Assembly (NCBI RefSeq): GCF_051209875.1
Contig: NZ_JBNTQY010000001.1
Coordinates: 4,960,001-5,024,000, forward strand
DNA length: 64,000 nt
Direction: 5' to 3'
From: Emticicia sp051209875
GTDB lineage: Bacteria; Bacteroidota; Bacteroidia; Cytophagales; Spirosomataceae
The translations under genes were made by a program, and so were the position numbers. The notes under the pieces are model-generated. The model made no database searches, was not told where the DNA came from, and saw only the letters and a list, made by a program, of their open reading frames with translations. Within the stretch, counting starts at the first letter, position 1. The number at the start of each line of letters is the position of its first letter. Positions 1 to 8,946 of the stretch are shown here, one piece after another.

Positions 1-2410
1 CACGTTGAGCTTTCACTTTATCAACATCAACAATGATTTCAGGTTTGTTTGTAATCAAATCTGACTTCAATTCTTCAATACCTTCAATTCGTGCTGCTGT
101 AATTCTTTTGCGAACTTCTTTTTCGATGCTAATGAGTTGGTCAAAATCATCTCCTGCAATTTCAACCGAAATAGGTTTTCCAGTTGGCGGGCCGTTGTTT
201 TCTCTTTGAACCGATATTTCACTACCTGGAATTCCTTGCAATTCTTTACGAACTTCTTCCAAAAGCTTGACAGAAGATATATCTCCACGCTCTTCTGCTT
301 TCACAAAAGCAACGGTAATTTTAGATTTTTGAGGCGTTGCCGAACGGTCAGGATTGAAAGGATCTCCTGCATTTTTACCAACATTTGAGATCACAGAATT
401 AATTGCTTTCTCTGCTTTATTTCGTTTAATTACTGCAAAAACCTTCTTTTCAAGCACTTTTGTTACAGAGTCTGTTAGACGTGCATCTGTACCTACTGGC
501 ATCACATTATAGACATAAATAAAGTCAGGGTCACCACTTGGGAAGAAAATAACTTTTGGTTTTACGATACCCAACAATACAAATGTCATGATTAATACAC
601 CAAACATACTCAAAACAGCATACACTGGGCGATAACCTACGATTACCCAAGAAATAAGATTACGATACGCTTGTTTGAAACGTGGTAAAGCACCATCTTG
701 GAATGGCATAATGATTTTTGGTGTCAATACAAAATGATTGAATACATAGAGAATTGCCATCAAAACAATGAAATTACCTACACCAACATTAATAAAGTAT
801 GCTGGTACTGCAATAATCGCCATGATAATCAATGGTCGCTGAATACCACGGAAACTTGTATCTATGTCTTGCTCTTCATGACGTTTCATAAACGTAATCG
901 CAAAAACTGGATTCATCACATAAGCCACAATCAATGAAGCAAAAAGTGTATAAATCAAAGTAATTGGCAAATACTTCATAAATTCTCCAACGATTCCAGG
1001 CCAAAATAATAGTGGAAAGAATGGAGCGATGGTTGTCAAAGTTCCTGACAATACAGGCAAGAATACTTCTGACGCAGCCAAAGCAACGGCTTCTTTTACA
1101 CTCAAATTCTTGAATCTATTAAACAATCGGTGAGCATTTTCGATAACCACAATGGCATCATCCACCACAATCCCGAGACCTAACAAGAAGGCAAAAAGCA
1201 CAATTGTATTCAATGTAAAACCTGAGAACCAAAGCGGAATAAAGGCAATCAAGGCAGAAAGTGGCACTGAAAGTCCAACAAAGATGGCATCACGCACACC
1301 CATAAAGAACATCAATACAATTACCACAAAAATAAATCCTAAGACTACGGTATTGACCAAATCAGCAATACTGCTTTTGACTCTTTCCGAAGTATCAGCC
1401 GTAACTCTCACTTCCAAACCTTGTGGAAAACGGTCTGAACGATATTTTTCTAATAATGCTTCAATTCTTTCTGAAACTGCAATCACGTTTGCTCCTGCAC
1501 GCTTCACAACATTGAGCGTCACAACTGATTTTCCATCTAAACGAGCAAAATCTTGACGATCTTCACTGCTATCAATCACATCAGCTACATCACCTAATCG
1601 AACCGTTGCTCCTGTCGAACTACGAATTTGAATATTCCTCATTTGTTCAACAGTACTAAATTCACCTTTTACACGAATCGTACGTCGAACATTATCAACG
1701 TTCAATTCTCCACCTGAAATATTCACGTTTTCACCTTGAATTGTACTTTGAATATCATAAAATGTCAAACCTGCGGCCTGCATTTTATATAAATCAAGGT
1801 TAATCTGAATCTCACGCTTCAATGTACCAACAATATCAACTTTCGTAATTTCTGGGTATGACTCAATTTCATCTTGCAATTGCTCGGCATAATCTTTCAA
1901 TTTTGCAAGGGGAAAATTTCCTACCAAGTTGATGTTCATAATCGGAAATTCTGAAAAGTTTACATCTTGTGCCGTAGGGCCACTATCGAGTTTTTGTGGT
2001 AAATCACGCTTGGCTTTATCAACGGCATCACGCACTTTTTGCAAAGCAGCTTCTACTTTTACATCAGGGTTGAATTCAATTAAAATAACCGAAACGTCTT
2101 GCAAAGCATTAGATTTGATACGTTTTACACCAGAAATCGTCTTCAATTGCTTTTCAATTGGCTTATTAATAACGTTCTCAATATCGGCAGGTGTTGTTCC
2201 AAAATAAATCGTTTGGACATAAATCTGTGGTACTTTAATATCAGGAAACTGTTCTTTTGGTAGGTTAAAATAAATACCCAAACCAGCCATAAATATCATT
2301 ACTGTGAAGATATAAACAGTAGTTTGGTTATTGCCTAACCAACGAACCATATTGTAGATTGCCCCACTTCCATGAGGTATATCTTGATGTTGTAAATTAT
2401 CTTTTTCCAT
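1..2410 (-). CDS. RND efflux pump permease (AcrB/HAE1 type), C-terminus beyond window
   Basis: Inner-membrane proton-driven pump subunit of a tripartite exporter. The reading frame starts at the ATG at 2410 (MEKDNLQHQDIPHG) and stays open to the left edge, giving 803 codons of the roughly 1040 usual for the family, so about 230 C-terminal residues are missing. A first membrane segment lies at about residues 29-47. It is followed by a porter domain, then the membrane segment with GLGIVVDDAIVVIEN, which holds the Asp pair used in proton relay in AcrB-type pumps. It is last in a leftward operon after tetR, tolC and the adaptor, 106 nt after the adaptor stop. The substrate cannot be told from sequence. 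The family call is secure. Confidence 0.95.
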   Translation of the reverse strand, partial: MEKDNLQHQDIPHGSGAIYNMVRWLGNNQTTVYIFTVMIFMAGLGIYFNLPKEQFPDIKVPQIYVQTIYFGTTPADIENVINKPIEKQLKTISGVKRIKSNALQDVSVILIEFNPDVKVEAALQKVRDAVDKAKRDLPQKLDSGPTAQDVNFSEFPIMNINLVGNFPLAKLKDYAEQLQDEIESYPEITKVDIVGTLKREIQINLDLYKMQAAGLTFYDIQSTIQGENVNISGGELNVDNVRRTIRVKGEFSTVEQMRNIQIRSSTGATVRLGDVADVIDSSEDRQDFARLDGKSVVTLNVVKRAGANVIAVSERIEALLEKYRSDRFPQGLEVRVTADTSERVKSSIADLVNTVVLGFIFVVIVLMFFMGVRDAIFVGLSVPLSALIAFIPLWFSGFTLNTIVLFAFLLGLGIVVDDAIVVIENAHRLFNRFKNLSVKEAVALAASEVFLPVLSGTLTTIAPFFPLLFWPGIVGEFMKYLPITLIYTLFASLIVAYVMNPVFAITFMKRHEEQDIDTSFRGIQRPLIIMAIIAVPAYFINVGVGNFIVLMAILYVFNHFVLTPKIIMPFQDGALPRFKQAYRNLISWVIVGYRPVYAVLSMFGVLIMTFVLLGIVKPKVIFFPSGDPDFIYVYNVMPVGTDARLTDSVTKVLEKKVFAVIKRNKAEKAINSVISNVGKNAGDPFNPDRSATPQKSKITVAFVKAEERGDISSVKLLEEVRKELQGIPGSEISVQRENNGPPTGKPISVEIAGDDFDQLISIEKEVRKRITAARIEGIEELKSDLITNKPEIIVDVDKVKAQR

Positions 2411-2463
2411 AATCCAAAACCTTTCAAAGGGCTTTTATGATTGTTTAATGTTATATCAAATAC

Positions 2464-2512
2464 TCCCCTCCTTATCGGGGCGACCGACGCTTCGGAGGGG
2501 TCGGGGGTGAGG
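2464..2512. repeat. GC-rich palindromic element between adaptor and pump genes
   Basis: A strongly GC-rich block in an otherwise AT-rich spacer, with CCCCTCC at 2465-2471 facing GGAGGGG at 2494-2500 and a further run of G after it. It ends 4 nt before the adaptor stop. It could be a dispersed repeat or an mRNA-stabilising hairpin that sets the adaptor:pump ratio. It has no T-run, so it does not look like a terminator. Confidence 0.5.
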
Positions 2513-2516
2513 TTTG

Positions 2517-3647
2517 TTAAAAATTAACCGCCTGCCCATCAACTAAATCTTGATAACCTTGCGTAATCAACATATCGCCAGTTTGCAAACCTGAAGTAAT
2601 TTCGATGTCACCATTATAAGTGATACCTGTGGTAACTTTGCGACTGCGTGCTACTTTTTTTGCACCTTCTGTAACAGCTACATAAACGATGTCACCTAAC
2701 TCCGTATGCTGAATATAGTTTTGATTAATAATAATTGCATTGGCTTTCGCTTGGTCATTGATATTCAAAACTGCAGTCATATTTGGCTTCAATTGACTGT
2801 CAATTTTTGGAATTGATGCCTCTACTGCAAATGTTCTTGAAGCTGTATTAACCGTTTGACTAACAAAAGTCAATTTAGCTGTTGTTTCTTTTCCTAAATC
2901 TGGGAATTTTACAACTACTACATCTCCTTGCTTAATTGTGCTTGCATAGGTATCAGCTACTTGAGCCACAACTTTAAGATTATCAGAATTAACCACACGT
3001 ACAATTCCCAAACCTGGAGCGGCCATTTCACCAGCTTTCATACGTACTTCATCTACAAATCCACCTATTGGTGAAACAACAGTTGTCATTGCTGTTTGAG
3101 CTTTGAGTGTAGCAATACGTTTCTCTAAAGATTCGACTGTACTTTTTGCTTGAATGTATTGAATCTCAGTTCCAATTTTTTGATCCCAAAGAGATTTTTG
3201 TTTTTCATAGAAAACCTTGGCCGTTTCTAATTGTACATCAATTTCTTGAAGCGATTGTTTCAAAACTGCATTGTCAATCGTAGCGATGGTTTGTCCTTGT
3301 TTTACGTAATCGCCTTCTTTTACATAGAGCTTAGTAATCGCTCCACCCATTTGTGGCGAGACGAAAATATTATTTTTTGCATCAACTCGTCCTTGAATTT
3401 CAACAAAGTGTTTGAAGTTTTGTGAAGCAAGTGGCGAAACTGTTACGGTGACAACTTTCTCCACGTCTTTCTTTGGATCAAGAATATCTAATTCGGCTTG
3501 TAATTTTTTAATACTTGCCGTGATTGTTTTTTCTTCCGCTTGTAATTTGGCTAATTCAGCCCTTTTCTCTGAAAGTTTATCGCCACCACCTTTTGAGCAA
3601 GCAACTAAAACAACAAGTATTGATAATGTATAAAGTGAATTTTTCAT
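2517..3647 (-). CDS. RND efflux periplasmic adaptor, lipoprotein
   Basis: Membrane-fusion protein linking the RND permease to TolC in the periplasm. The 376-residue product starts with a lipoprotein signal (LVACSKGG, acylated Cys near residue 17). A long charged heptad region at about residues 24-55 is likely coiled coil. A biotinyl-lipoyl-like segment follows (GAITKLYVKEGDYVKQGQ), then a central helical hairpin, the beta-barrel and the membrane-proximal domain. The N-terminal coiled coil before the lipoyl half is longer than in a minimal AcrA. It lies between tolC and the pump gene in the same orientation. A heptad-repeat block occupies its upstream spacer. Confidence 0.93.
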   Translation of the reverse strand: MKNSLYTLSILVVLVACSKGGGDKLSEKRAELAKLQAEEKTITASIKKLQAELDILDPKKDVEKVVTVTVSPLASQNFKHFVEIQGRVDAKNNIFVSPQMGGAITKLYVKEGDYVKQGQTIATIDNAVLKQSLQEIDVQLETAKVFYEKQKSLWDQKIGTEIQYIQAKSTVESLEKRIATLKAQTAMTTVVSPIGGFVDEVRMKAGEMAAPGLGIVRVVNSDNLKVVAQVADTYASTIKQGDVVVVKFPDLGKETTAKLTFVSQTVNTASRTFAVEASIPKIDSQLKPNMTAVLNINDQAKANAIIINQNYIQHTELGDIVYVAVTEGAKKVARSRKVTTGITYNGDIEITSGLQTGDMLITQGYQDLVDGQAVNF

Positions 3648-3660
3648 ATAAAATATAAAT

Positions 3661-3753
3661 GAGTGAATGAGTGATTTATAAATGAGTGATTTAGTGAACT
3701 GAATGACTCACGTATAACGCTATAATTGATAACTGTTTACTGATAATTGTCAC
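3661..3753. repeat. Heptad-periodic intergenic repeat (two words)
   Basis: The spacer between tolC and the adaptor is mostly built of 7-nt words. Read on the minus strand, 3661-3700 gives drifting units of CACTCAT/TTCACTA type. At 3726-3753 there are four units (TTGATAA, CTGTTTA, CTGATAA, TTGTCAC). The phrase TTCACTAAATCACTCATT recurs upstream of ribD at 59415-59432. Confidence 0.6.
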
Positions 3754-3757
3754 GGTT

Positions 3758-5098
3758 TTACTCTGCCAATAACTTACCTCTTGCTTTATCTAAATCAACT
3801 TTGGCAATAAGCAAATCGTAAAGTGCAGCAAAATAATTGGTTTGAGCTTCTTTCAACGAAGATTCAGCGTTGATAACTTCAATATTAGTACCTGCTCCAG
3901 CTTGATATTTTATTTTTGAAACCCTCACCACTTCCTGTGCTAAATCCATATTTGCTTTTTGAGATTTCAAACTTTCTAAGCCATTTTTTAAGCTAATAAT
4001 GCCTTGTGCTGCTTGTAAATCAAACAATTCACGAAGATATAAAGCACTTTGGTCAATTTTTGTCAAATTAATCTGGTGTTGTTGAATCTGTATTTTTCGT
4101 AAACCACTATCATAAATTGGTATTTGCAAGCCTATATTCAATGCCGACGAACCAAACCAACGCTCTAAAGGGTTAAATCTTGGATTACTATGACCCGCAC
4201 CGAGTGAACCCGAAAAGAAAACTTTTGGAAAAACCCCTTTTTGTGTTCGCTCCATATCTAAAGCTGCCAATTTTCGTTGGGTCATCAAGGTTGAGTATTC
4301 AATACGTCCACCAAAATCAACACTTTGATAATCAGGCAATTGCAAAGTATTTATGTCTGTTTCAGAAAGTTTATCTTTCAATACAATGGGTTCTTGCTGT
4401 TTTATTCCCATTTGGAATTTTAACAAACCATAACTCAATTCTATTAGGTTTTTAACTTTTTGTGTCTCAGTCACTAAATTATTGCGTTGTACTTGCAGAC
4501 GGTCAACATCCAATTTTTCGATAAAACCTTTTTCGTTCATGATTTTCATCTCACGAAGAAGGGTATCCAAACGAGTGATATTTAAAGCCAAAATTTTGCT
4601 TCGCTCTTCGGCAACTAAAACCGAATAGTACGCTTTCATGACATTTTCAGCAACTGTCAATTTTGTGCTTGCGACAGTTCTTTGTGCCAATTCACGATAA
4701 ACAGGAGCCGCCTTGATACCGACCAACCAAGTTGCATCATACAGCAATTGGTTAAGCCCGATGCCAGCTTGACCACCCCAAGGCACACCAAATTTGAACT
4801 TGGTAACCTCTCCTTCTGCGGCATTTGGGTTAAAGTTCTTAGCAGAAATCAATTGCGTTGGAATAATCACATTGGCAGTGTATTGAAACGAGCCAGTGAT
4901 TTGTGGTAAACCAGCCGCTTTTACTTGCTTGATGGTATTTTCGGCAGAATAAATCTCTAATTCAGCATTTTTTACTGTTAAATGATTCTTTATACCATAT
5001 TGAACTGCTTCTTTTAAGGAAAATGACTGCTGACTATAAGCAGTTATACTTAAAATTAGGAAAAGTAAGGGAGAAAAAGCCCGTAGTTTTATTTTCAT
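3758..5098 (-). CDS. TolC family outer-membrane efflux protein
   Basis: Outer-membrane channel for the RND pump. The 446-residue precursor has an N-terminal signal peptide ending near AYSQ. Two repeated helical-barrel halves follow, with the family pattern of long amphipathic helices (for example near residues 35-60 and 250-270). It ends LDKARGKLLAE, typical of the last TolC helix. It is the second gene of a leftward operon, 53 nt after tetR, with the adaptor next. The family is clear. Which substances it exports is unknown. Confidence 0.92.
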   Translation of the reverse strand: MKIKLRAFSPLLFLILSITAYSQQSFSLKEAVQYGIKNHLTVKNAELEIYSAENTIKQVKAAGLPQITGSFQYTANVIIPTQLISAKNFNPNAAEGEVTKFKFGVPWGGQAGIGLNQLLYDATWLVGIKAAPVYRELAQRTVASTKLTVAENVMKAYYSVLVAEERSKILALNITRLDTLLREMKIMNEKGFIEKLDVDRLQVQRNNLVTETQKVKNLIELSYGLLKFQMGIKQQEPIVLKDKLSETDINTLQLPDYQSVDFGGRIEYSTLMTQRKLAALDMERTQKGVFPKVFFSGSLGAGHSNPRFNPLERWFGSSALNIGLQIPIYDSGLRKIQIQQHQINLTKIDQSALYLRELFDLQAAQGIISLKNGLESLKSQKANMDLAQEVVRVSKIKYQAGAGTNIEVINAESSLKEAQTNYFAALYDLLIAKVDLDKARGKLLAE

Positions 5099-5151
5099 AC
5101 TTCTGTGTTGTTAAAATTAAGACTGTGGTATTAAAATGTGTGATGGTTTTT

Positions 5152-5763
5152 TTAGACTTGAGTCTTGTCGATATATTTTTGATAAATTTCCAAGCCTTTA
5201 TCTGTTATAATTCCTCTTAAAAAATGGTCAATAAAAGTTTTGTGGACATCATACTGGTTAAACTTTTCTAGGGGAAAAACACTTTGGTCGAAAGCAAAAT
5301 CAATTTCTTCCATTCGAAGCTTTGACAAAATATCTATATTGATTTCTCTTCTATAAAGTCCTTGTTCTACCCCTTCTTTCAAATTTCTTTTAGTGATTTC
5401 TAAAAAAACAGTTTGCTTATGTTGTTGAAACAATTGCCAAGTTTTAGGATAATACTTTTTTAAATCATAAATTACCACTGGATTTAAAGCGGCTGCATGG
5501 GTCTTGAGCATTTCAATTTCTCTACAAACTTCATCAATCGGATTGGCTGCTTTTTCGTAAATTTCTTCGCATTCCACTTGCTCACATATCATTCGCTGCG
5601 TAGCCACTTCATGCACAATACTATCTTTATCTTCAAAATGTAGGTAAATTGTTTTTTTTGAAATTCCGAGTTCGGAGGCGATTTCGTCCATTGTTACACT
5701 ACGAATGCCAAATTTCATAAAAAGTTCTTCAGCAGCTTTGAGTATTCGTTCCCTTACTTCCAT
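5152..5763 (-). CDS. TetR/AcrR family transcriptional regulator
   Basis: Likely repressor of the downstream efflux operon. The 203-residue protein has the family's N-terminal DNA-binding helix-turn-helix (about residues 5-50, ending SKKTIYLHFEDK) and a variable helical ligand-binding C-terminal domain. It is the first gene of the leftward run tetR-tolC-adaptor-pump and only 53 nt from tolC, so autoregulation and control of the pump by one upstream operator is the simplest model. The ligand cannot be predicted. Confidence 0.92.
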   Translation of the reverse strand: MEVRERILKAAEELFMKFGIRSVTMDEIASELGISKKTIYLHFEDKDSIVHEVATQRMICEQVECEEIYEKAANPIDEVCREIEMLKTHAAALNPVVIYDLKKYYPKTWQLFQQHKQTVFLEITKRNLKEGVEQGLYRREINIDILSKLRMEEIDFAFDQSVFPLEKFNQYDVHKTFIDHFLRGIITDKGLEIYQKYIDKTQV

Positions 5764-6225
5764 TTCCGTTCTTTAAGTAATTTGATTCTATCATATTTTT
5801 AGAGTTTTATAATGTTAGAAACTATGGAAACTTTTAAAAGGTTCAAAGTTTTTATAATTTTTTTTAGATATGCCTTTTGATAATACAAAAGTGATAAAAT
5901 GAGTGATAAAATTAAAAATAATTCTGATGAAGTAAAGAAATTGAGGTATGAATGGGAAAAAGTGCCATTTGAAATCATTTTATGCAATTCCAACATTATT
6001 TTAAATCATTAAATACCAAATTCGTATATAGAAATAGTTTGATATTTTTTTGTACTTTTTTAATATACAAGATTTTATTCTAATCTTAAAAGTAAATTTT
6101 CAAGGAAAAGTTATCGTAAAATTGTATTTTTGTAAACCATTCTATTCGTTCTGCTTTGCTGCAATATTCCAACATTTATTAATTTTACAACAAACATAAT
6201 CTGTCTTTTTAGACAAGCACTTTTG
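5764..6225. other. 462-nt AT-rich divergent intergenic region
   Basis: This spacer separates the leftward tetR operon from rightward pyrD and should hold both promoters. Near tetR there is an imperfect 21-nt palindrome at 5803-5823 (AGTTT..TAA..TTA..AAACT), a candidate TetR operator. On the plus strand a Bacteroidota-like -7 box TATTTTTG lies at 6125-6132, about 95 nt before pyrD, without a clear -33 TTG. A 37-codon ORF at 5899-6012 (MSDKIKNNSDEVKK...) is open but lacks other support. The rest shows no recognisable feature. Confidence 0.4.
5803..5823. promoter_or_regulatory. Candidate TetR operator (imperfect palindrome)
   Basis: The arms AGTTTnnTAA and TTAnnAAACT are arranged symmetrically 40 nt upstream of the tetR start. 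This size and position suit a TetR dimer site controlling the efflux operon. Symmetry is imperfect and only one copy is seen, so this is tentative. Confidence 0.3.
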
Positions 6226-7278
6226 ATGAGTTTTTATAAAAAATATATATTCCCGTTCCTCACTCGCTACGATGCCGAGAAGATTCACTATGTGGTAATG
6301 AATGTACTTAAAACTGCTTGTAGCATTCCATTTGTTCCAAGTATTCTAAGGCTGTTTTTTGAAAAAGAAGATACTCGTTTGGTGCGAAAAGTATTTGGGC
6401 TACGCTTCAAAAATCCCGTAGGTTTAGCGGCAGGTTTTGATAAAAATGGTGTATGGACTGATGAACTTGCCAATCTAGGCTTTGGCTTTATTGAAATCGG
6501 TACAGTTACACCAAAACCACAGTTGGGTAATGAAAAACCTCGCTTGTTTAGATTAAAACCTGACCAAGCTCTCATCAACCGCATGGGTTTCAATAATGAA
6601 GGCTCACTCGAAGCGGCCAATCAGCTACGGAAAAGAAAATCAAAAATTATTATCGGAGGAAATATCGGTAAAAACAAAACTACCGAAAACGATGACGCGG
6701 TTTATGATTATTTAAAAGCATTCAATGATCTTTATCCCTACGTCGATTACTTTGTAGTAAATGTTAGTTCGCCCAACACACCTGGCTTACGTGATTTACA
6801 AGAAAAGGAACCTTTGAAATATATCTTAAAAGTCTTGGAAAGAGACAATGGAAGAAAATCAAAGCCGAAGCCAATTCTTCTGAAAATTGCCCCTGATTTA
6901 ACCAACGAACAATTGGATGACGTAATTGAAATCATCAAAGAAACTCGAACAGCGGGTGTAATTGCCACCAACACAACCATTAGTAGAGCAGGGTTAGAAA
7001 CTGATAGTCAGACAGTTGCTCAAATCGGAGCAGGCGGTTTAAGTGGAAAACCTCTCACCAATCGCTCAACTGAAGTAATCCGATATTTGTCTGAAAAATC
7101 GAATAAAGCATTTCCAATCATTGGTGTAGGAGGAATCTATACAGCCCAAGACGCTATTGAAAAACTCAATGCAGGTGCATCTCTCGTACAAGTATATTCT
7201 GGATTTATTTATGAAGGTCCTACCATTGTAAAAGAAATTTGTAAAGGAATTTTAGAACAAACCAAAAAAGATAAATAG
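6226..7278 (+). CDS. pyrD: Quinone-dependent dihydroorotate dehydrogenase
   Basis: Oxidises dihydroorotate to orotate with quinone as acceptor, the fourth step of pyrimidine synthesis. The 350-residue length and N-terminal hydrophobic helices (residues 1-40) fit the membrane-associated class 2 enzyme. The FMN-barrel motifs are present: KNPVGLAAGFDKNG, IEIGTVTPKPQ, and NVSSPNTPGLR, which holds the class 2 catalytic Ser. The C-terminus has IGVGGIYTAQDA for phosphate binding. I start at the ATG at 6226. A TTG lies one codon upstream. It is a single-gene unit closed by the hairpin at 7302-7340. Confidence 0.97.
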   Translation: MSFYKKYIFPFLTRYDAEKIHYVVMNVLKTACSIPFVPSILRLFFEKEDTRLVRKVFGLRFKNPVGLAAGFDKNGVWTDELANLGFGFIEIGTVTPKPQLGNEKPRLFRLKPDQALINRMGFNNEGSLEAANQLRKRKSKIIIGGNIGKNKTTENDDAVYDYLKAFNDLYPYVDYFVVNVSSPNTPGLRDLQEKEPLKYILKVLERDNGRKSKPKPILLKIAPDLTNEQLDDVIEIIKETRTAGVIATNTTISRAGLETDSQTVAQIGAGGLSGKPLTNRSTEVIRYLSEKSNKAFPIIGVGGIYTAQDAIEKLNAGASLVQVYSGFIYEGPTIVKEICKGILEQTKKDK

Positions 7279-7301
7279 TTTACTATCAATATATTACAGC
7301 C

Positions 7302-7340
7302 AAAAAGTATCATTCATTAAACAGAGTGATACTTTTTTTT
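7302..7340 (+). terminator. Rho-independent terminator after pyrD
   Basis: An 11-bp perfect stem (AAAAAGTATCA with TGATACTTTTT) closes a 14-nt loop and runs into eight T. Confidence 0.85.
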
Positions 7341-7441
7341 GTTATTAGTGAAACTTTTTAATATCGTTTTTTGTATTAAATGTATATACATATAATGTAA
7401 ATACATTACTTAAAAATCTTAAAACTTTAAATAAAAAAACA

Positions 7442-7972
7442 ATGGCTATCTGGACAATTGACCCAACGCACTCAGAAGTGCAATTCAAAGTAAAACATTT
7501 AATGATCTCTACTGTAACAGGTACTTTCGGTACTTATGAAGGTGGCATCGAAACAGCAAACGATGAAGATTTTGCTGGTGCAAGTGTAAATTTTTCGGCT
7601 GATATTAATAGTATTTCAACAGGACAAGAGCAAAGAGATGGACATTTAAAATCAGGTGATTTTTTTGATGCTGAAAAATTCCCAAAACTCACTTTTGCTT
7701 CTACTTCAATGGTGAAAAAAGATGAAGATTCTTATACTTTAGAGGGAAATTTAACAATCAAAGATGTAACAAAACCAGTTACATTAAAAGTTGAATTTGG
7801 TGGTATCATGGGTGATTTCTACGGAAACACAAAAGCTGGCTTTGATATTTCAGGAAAAATCAATCGTCAAGATTTTGGTCTTACTTGGAGTGCCGTTACT
7901 GAGGCTGGTGGTGTAGTAGTAAGTGATGAAGTGAAATTAGTATTTAATATTCAAGTGGCAAAACAAGCGTAA
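7442..7972 (+). CDS. YceI family lipid-binding-like protein
   Basis: A 176-residue YceI-fold protein, a lipocalin-like barrel known to bind polyisoprenoids in several bacteria. It opens with the family signature WTIDPTHSEVQFKVKHLMIS and carries the conserved stretches GDFFDAEKFPKLTF and KINRQDFGLTWSAV. No signal peptide is present, so unlike E. coli YceI it should be cytoplasmic. It stands alone between two terminators. The physiological ligand is unknown. Confidence 0.92.
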   Translation: MAIWTIDPTHSEVQFKVKHLMISTVTGTFGTYEGGIETANDEDFAGASVNFSADINSISTGQEQRDGHLKSGDFFDAEKFPKLTFASTSMVKKDEDSYTLEGNLTIKDVTKPVTLKVEFGGIMGDFYGNTKAGFDISGKINRQDFGLTWSAVTEAGGVVVSDEVKLVFNIQVAKQA

Positions 7973-7992
7973 TTTTTTAAGGTGAAAAACGC

Positions 7993-8028
7993 AAAAAGAT
8001 CTTTGGTTAATACCAAAGATCTTTTTTT
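7993..8028. terminator. Bidirectional terminator between yceI-like gene and SDR
   Basis: A 15-bp stem (AAAAAGATCTTTGGT with its complement) around a 4-nt loop TAAT. It has T on one side and A on the other, so it can end both the rightward yceI-like transcript and the leftward SDR transcript. Confidence 0.88.
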
Positions 8029-8042
8029 ATTATAAGAAAGTC

Positions 8043-8831
8043 CTACAAACTGCTCGTCTTTCCTCCATCTACTGGAATACTTACACCATTGACAGAAGCT
8101 GCCGCTGGAGAACACAAAAAAGCAATAACAGCTGCCGTTTCTTGTGGCGTTGTAAATCTTCCAATTGGAATATCCTTTATTAATTCTTGCTCAACTTCTT
8201 CAATTGGCTTGTTGGTCAAGGTGGCACGCATTTCATTTACTTTTTGTAAACGTCCTGTAGTGGTATAGCCTGGCAAAACATTATTCGTAGTAATACCAAA
8301 TTTACCCAATTCGTTGGCCATTGATTTTGCCCAACTGCCCATTGCTCCACGAATTGTATTAGATACTCCCAAACCTACAATTGGTTGCTTCATCCCAATT
8401 GATGTGATGTTAATAATTCTTCCAAATCCAGCTTCTTTCATACTTGGTGTCACTGATTGTGTCAATATTTGAGCAACCACGATGTGTTCATTAAATGCCT
8501 GAATAAACTGCTCTGGATTTGCATCAATTACTGGGCCGCCTGCAGGGCCGCCAGTATTATTTACTAAAATGTGTACTTTAGGGTATTTGGCCAAATACCT
8601 TTCTATTTTAGGCCTTACTTGATTGGTTTTTGCAAAATCAATTACTAAATAACGGTGTTTTTGGCTTTTTTTTCGAGGCAGTTCATCTAAAACCTCTTGA
8701 AGCTTTTCTTCGTTTCTTGCCAAAAGTGTTACATTTGCTCCTAAAAGAGCCAATTCTATTGCAGCAGCTTTACCAATTCCTTGTGTGCTGCCGCAAACCA
8801 ATGCTGTTTTTCCTGTTAAATCGAGATTCAT
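8043..8831 (-). CDS. SDR family oxidoreductase with divergent active site
   Basis: A 262-residue short-chain dehydrogenase/reductase-like protein resembling 3-oxoacyl-ACP reductases. The cofactor motif is GSTQGIGKAA, and NNTGGPAGG and ITSIGM are also present. The usual YxxxK catalytic pair is not. The aligned stretch is VSNTIRGAMGSWAKSMA, with Ser or Asn where Tyr is expected and Arg in place of Lys. A subgroup of SDR proteins resembling FabG is known to lack this Tyr, so the gene need not be dead, but the reaction is unclear. It is a single gene transcribed leftward. Confidence 0.85.
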   Translation of the reverse strand: MNLDLTGKTALVCGSTQGIGKAAAIELALLGANVTLLARNEEKLQEVLDELPRKKSQKHRYLVIDFAKTNQVRPKIERYLAKYPKVHILVNNTGGPAGGPVIDANPEQFIQAFNEHIVVAQILTQSVTPSMKEAGFGRIINITSIGMKQPIVGLGVSNTIRGAMGSWAKSMANELGKFGITTNNVLPGYTTTGRLQKVNEMRATLTNKPIEEVEQELIKDIPIGRFTTPQETAAVIAFLCSPAAASVNGVSIPVDGGKTSSL

Positions 8832-8946
8832 GGCTTTTGATTTTTTTTACAAAGTTACATTTTTATTAGACGATTTAAAAAAATCATCGTGTAATGATTT
8901 GGCATAATGCGTATAAGTAGCGAATATTGTAAGAAAAAACTTATTC

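Noticed and set aside
1152..2207. Long plus-strand open frames of 134 and 92 codons
   Set aside because: They are antisense to the RND pump gene, have no family features and low-complexity composition.
5899..6012. A 37-codon plus-strand ORF (MSDKIKNN...)
   Set aside because: It has an acceptable composition but no initiation signal, no neighbour link and no recognised family; too short to call as a gene.
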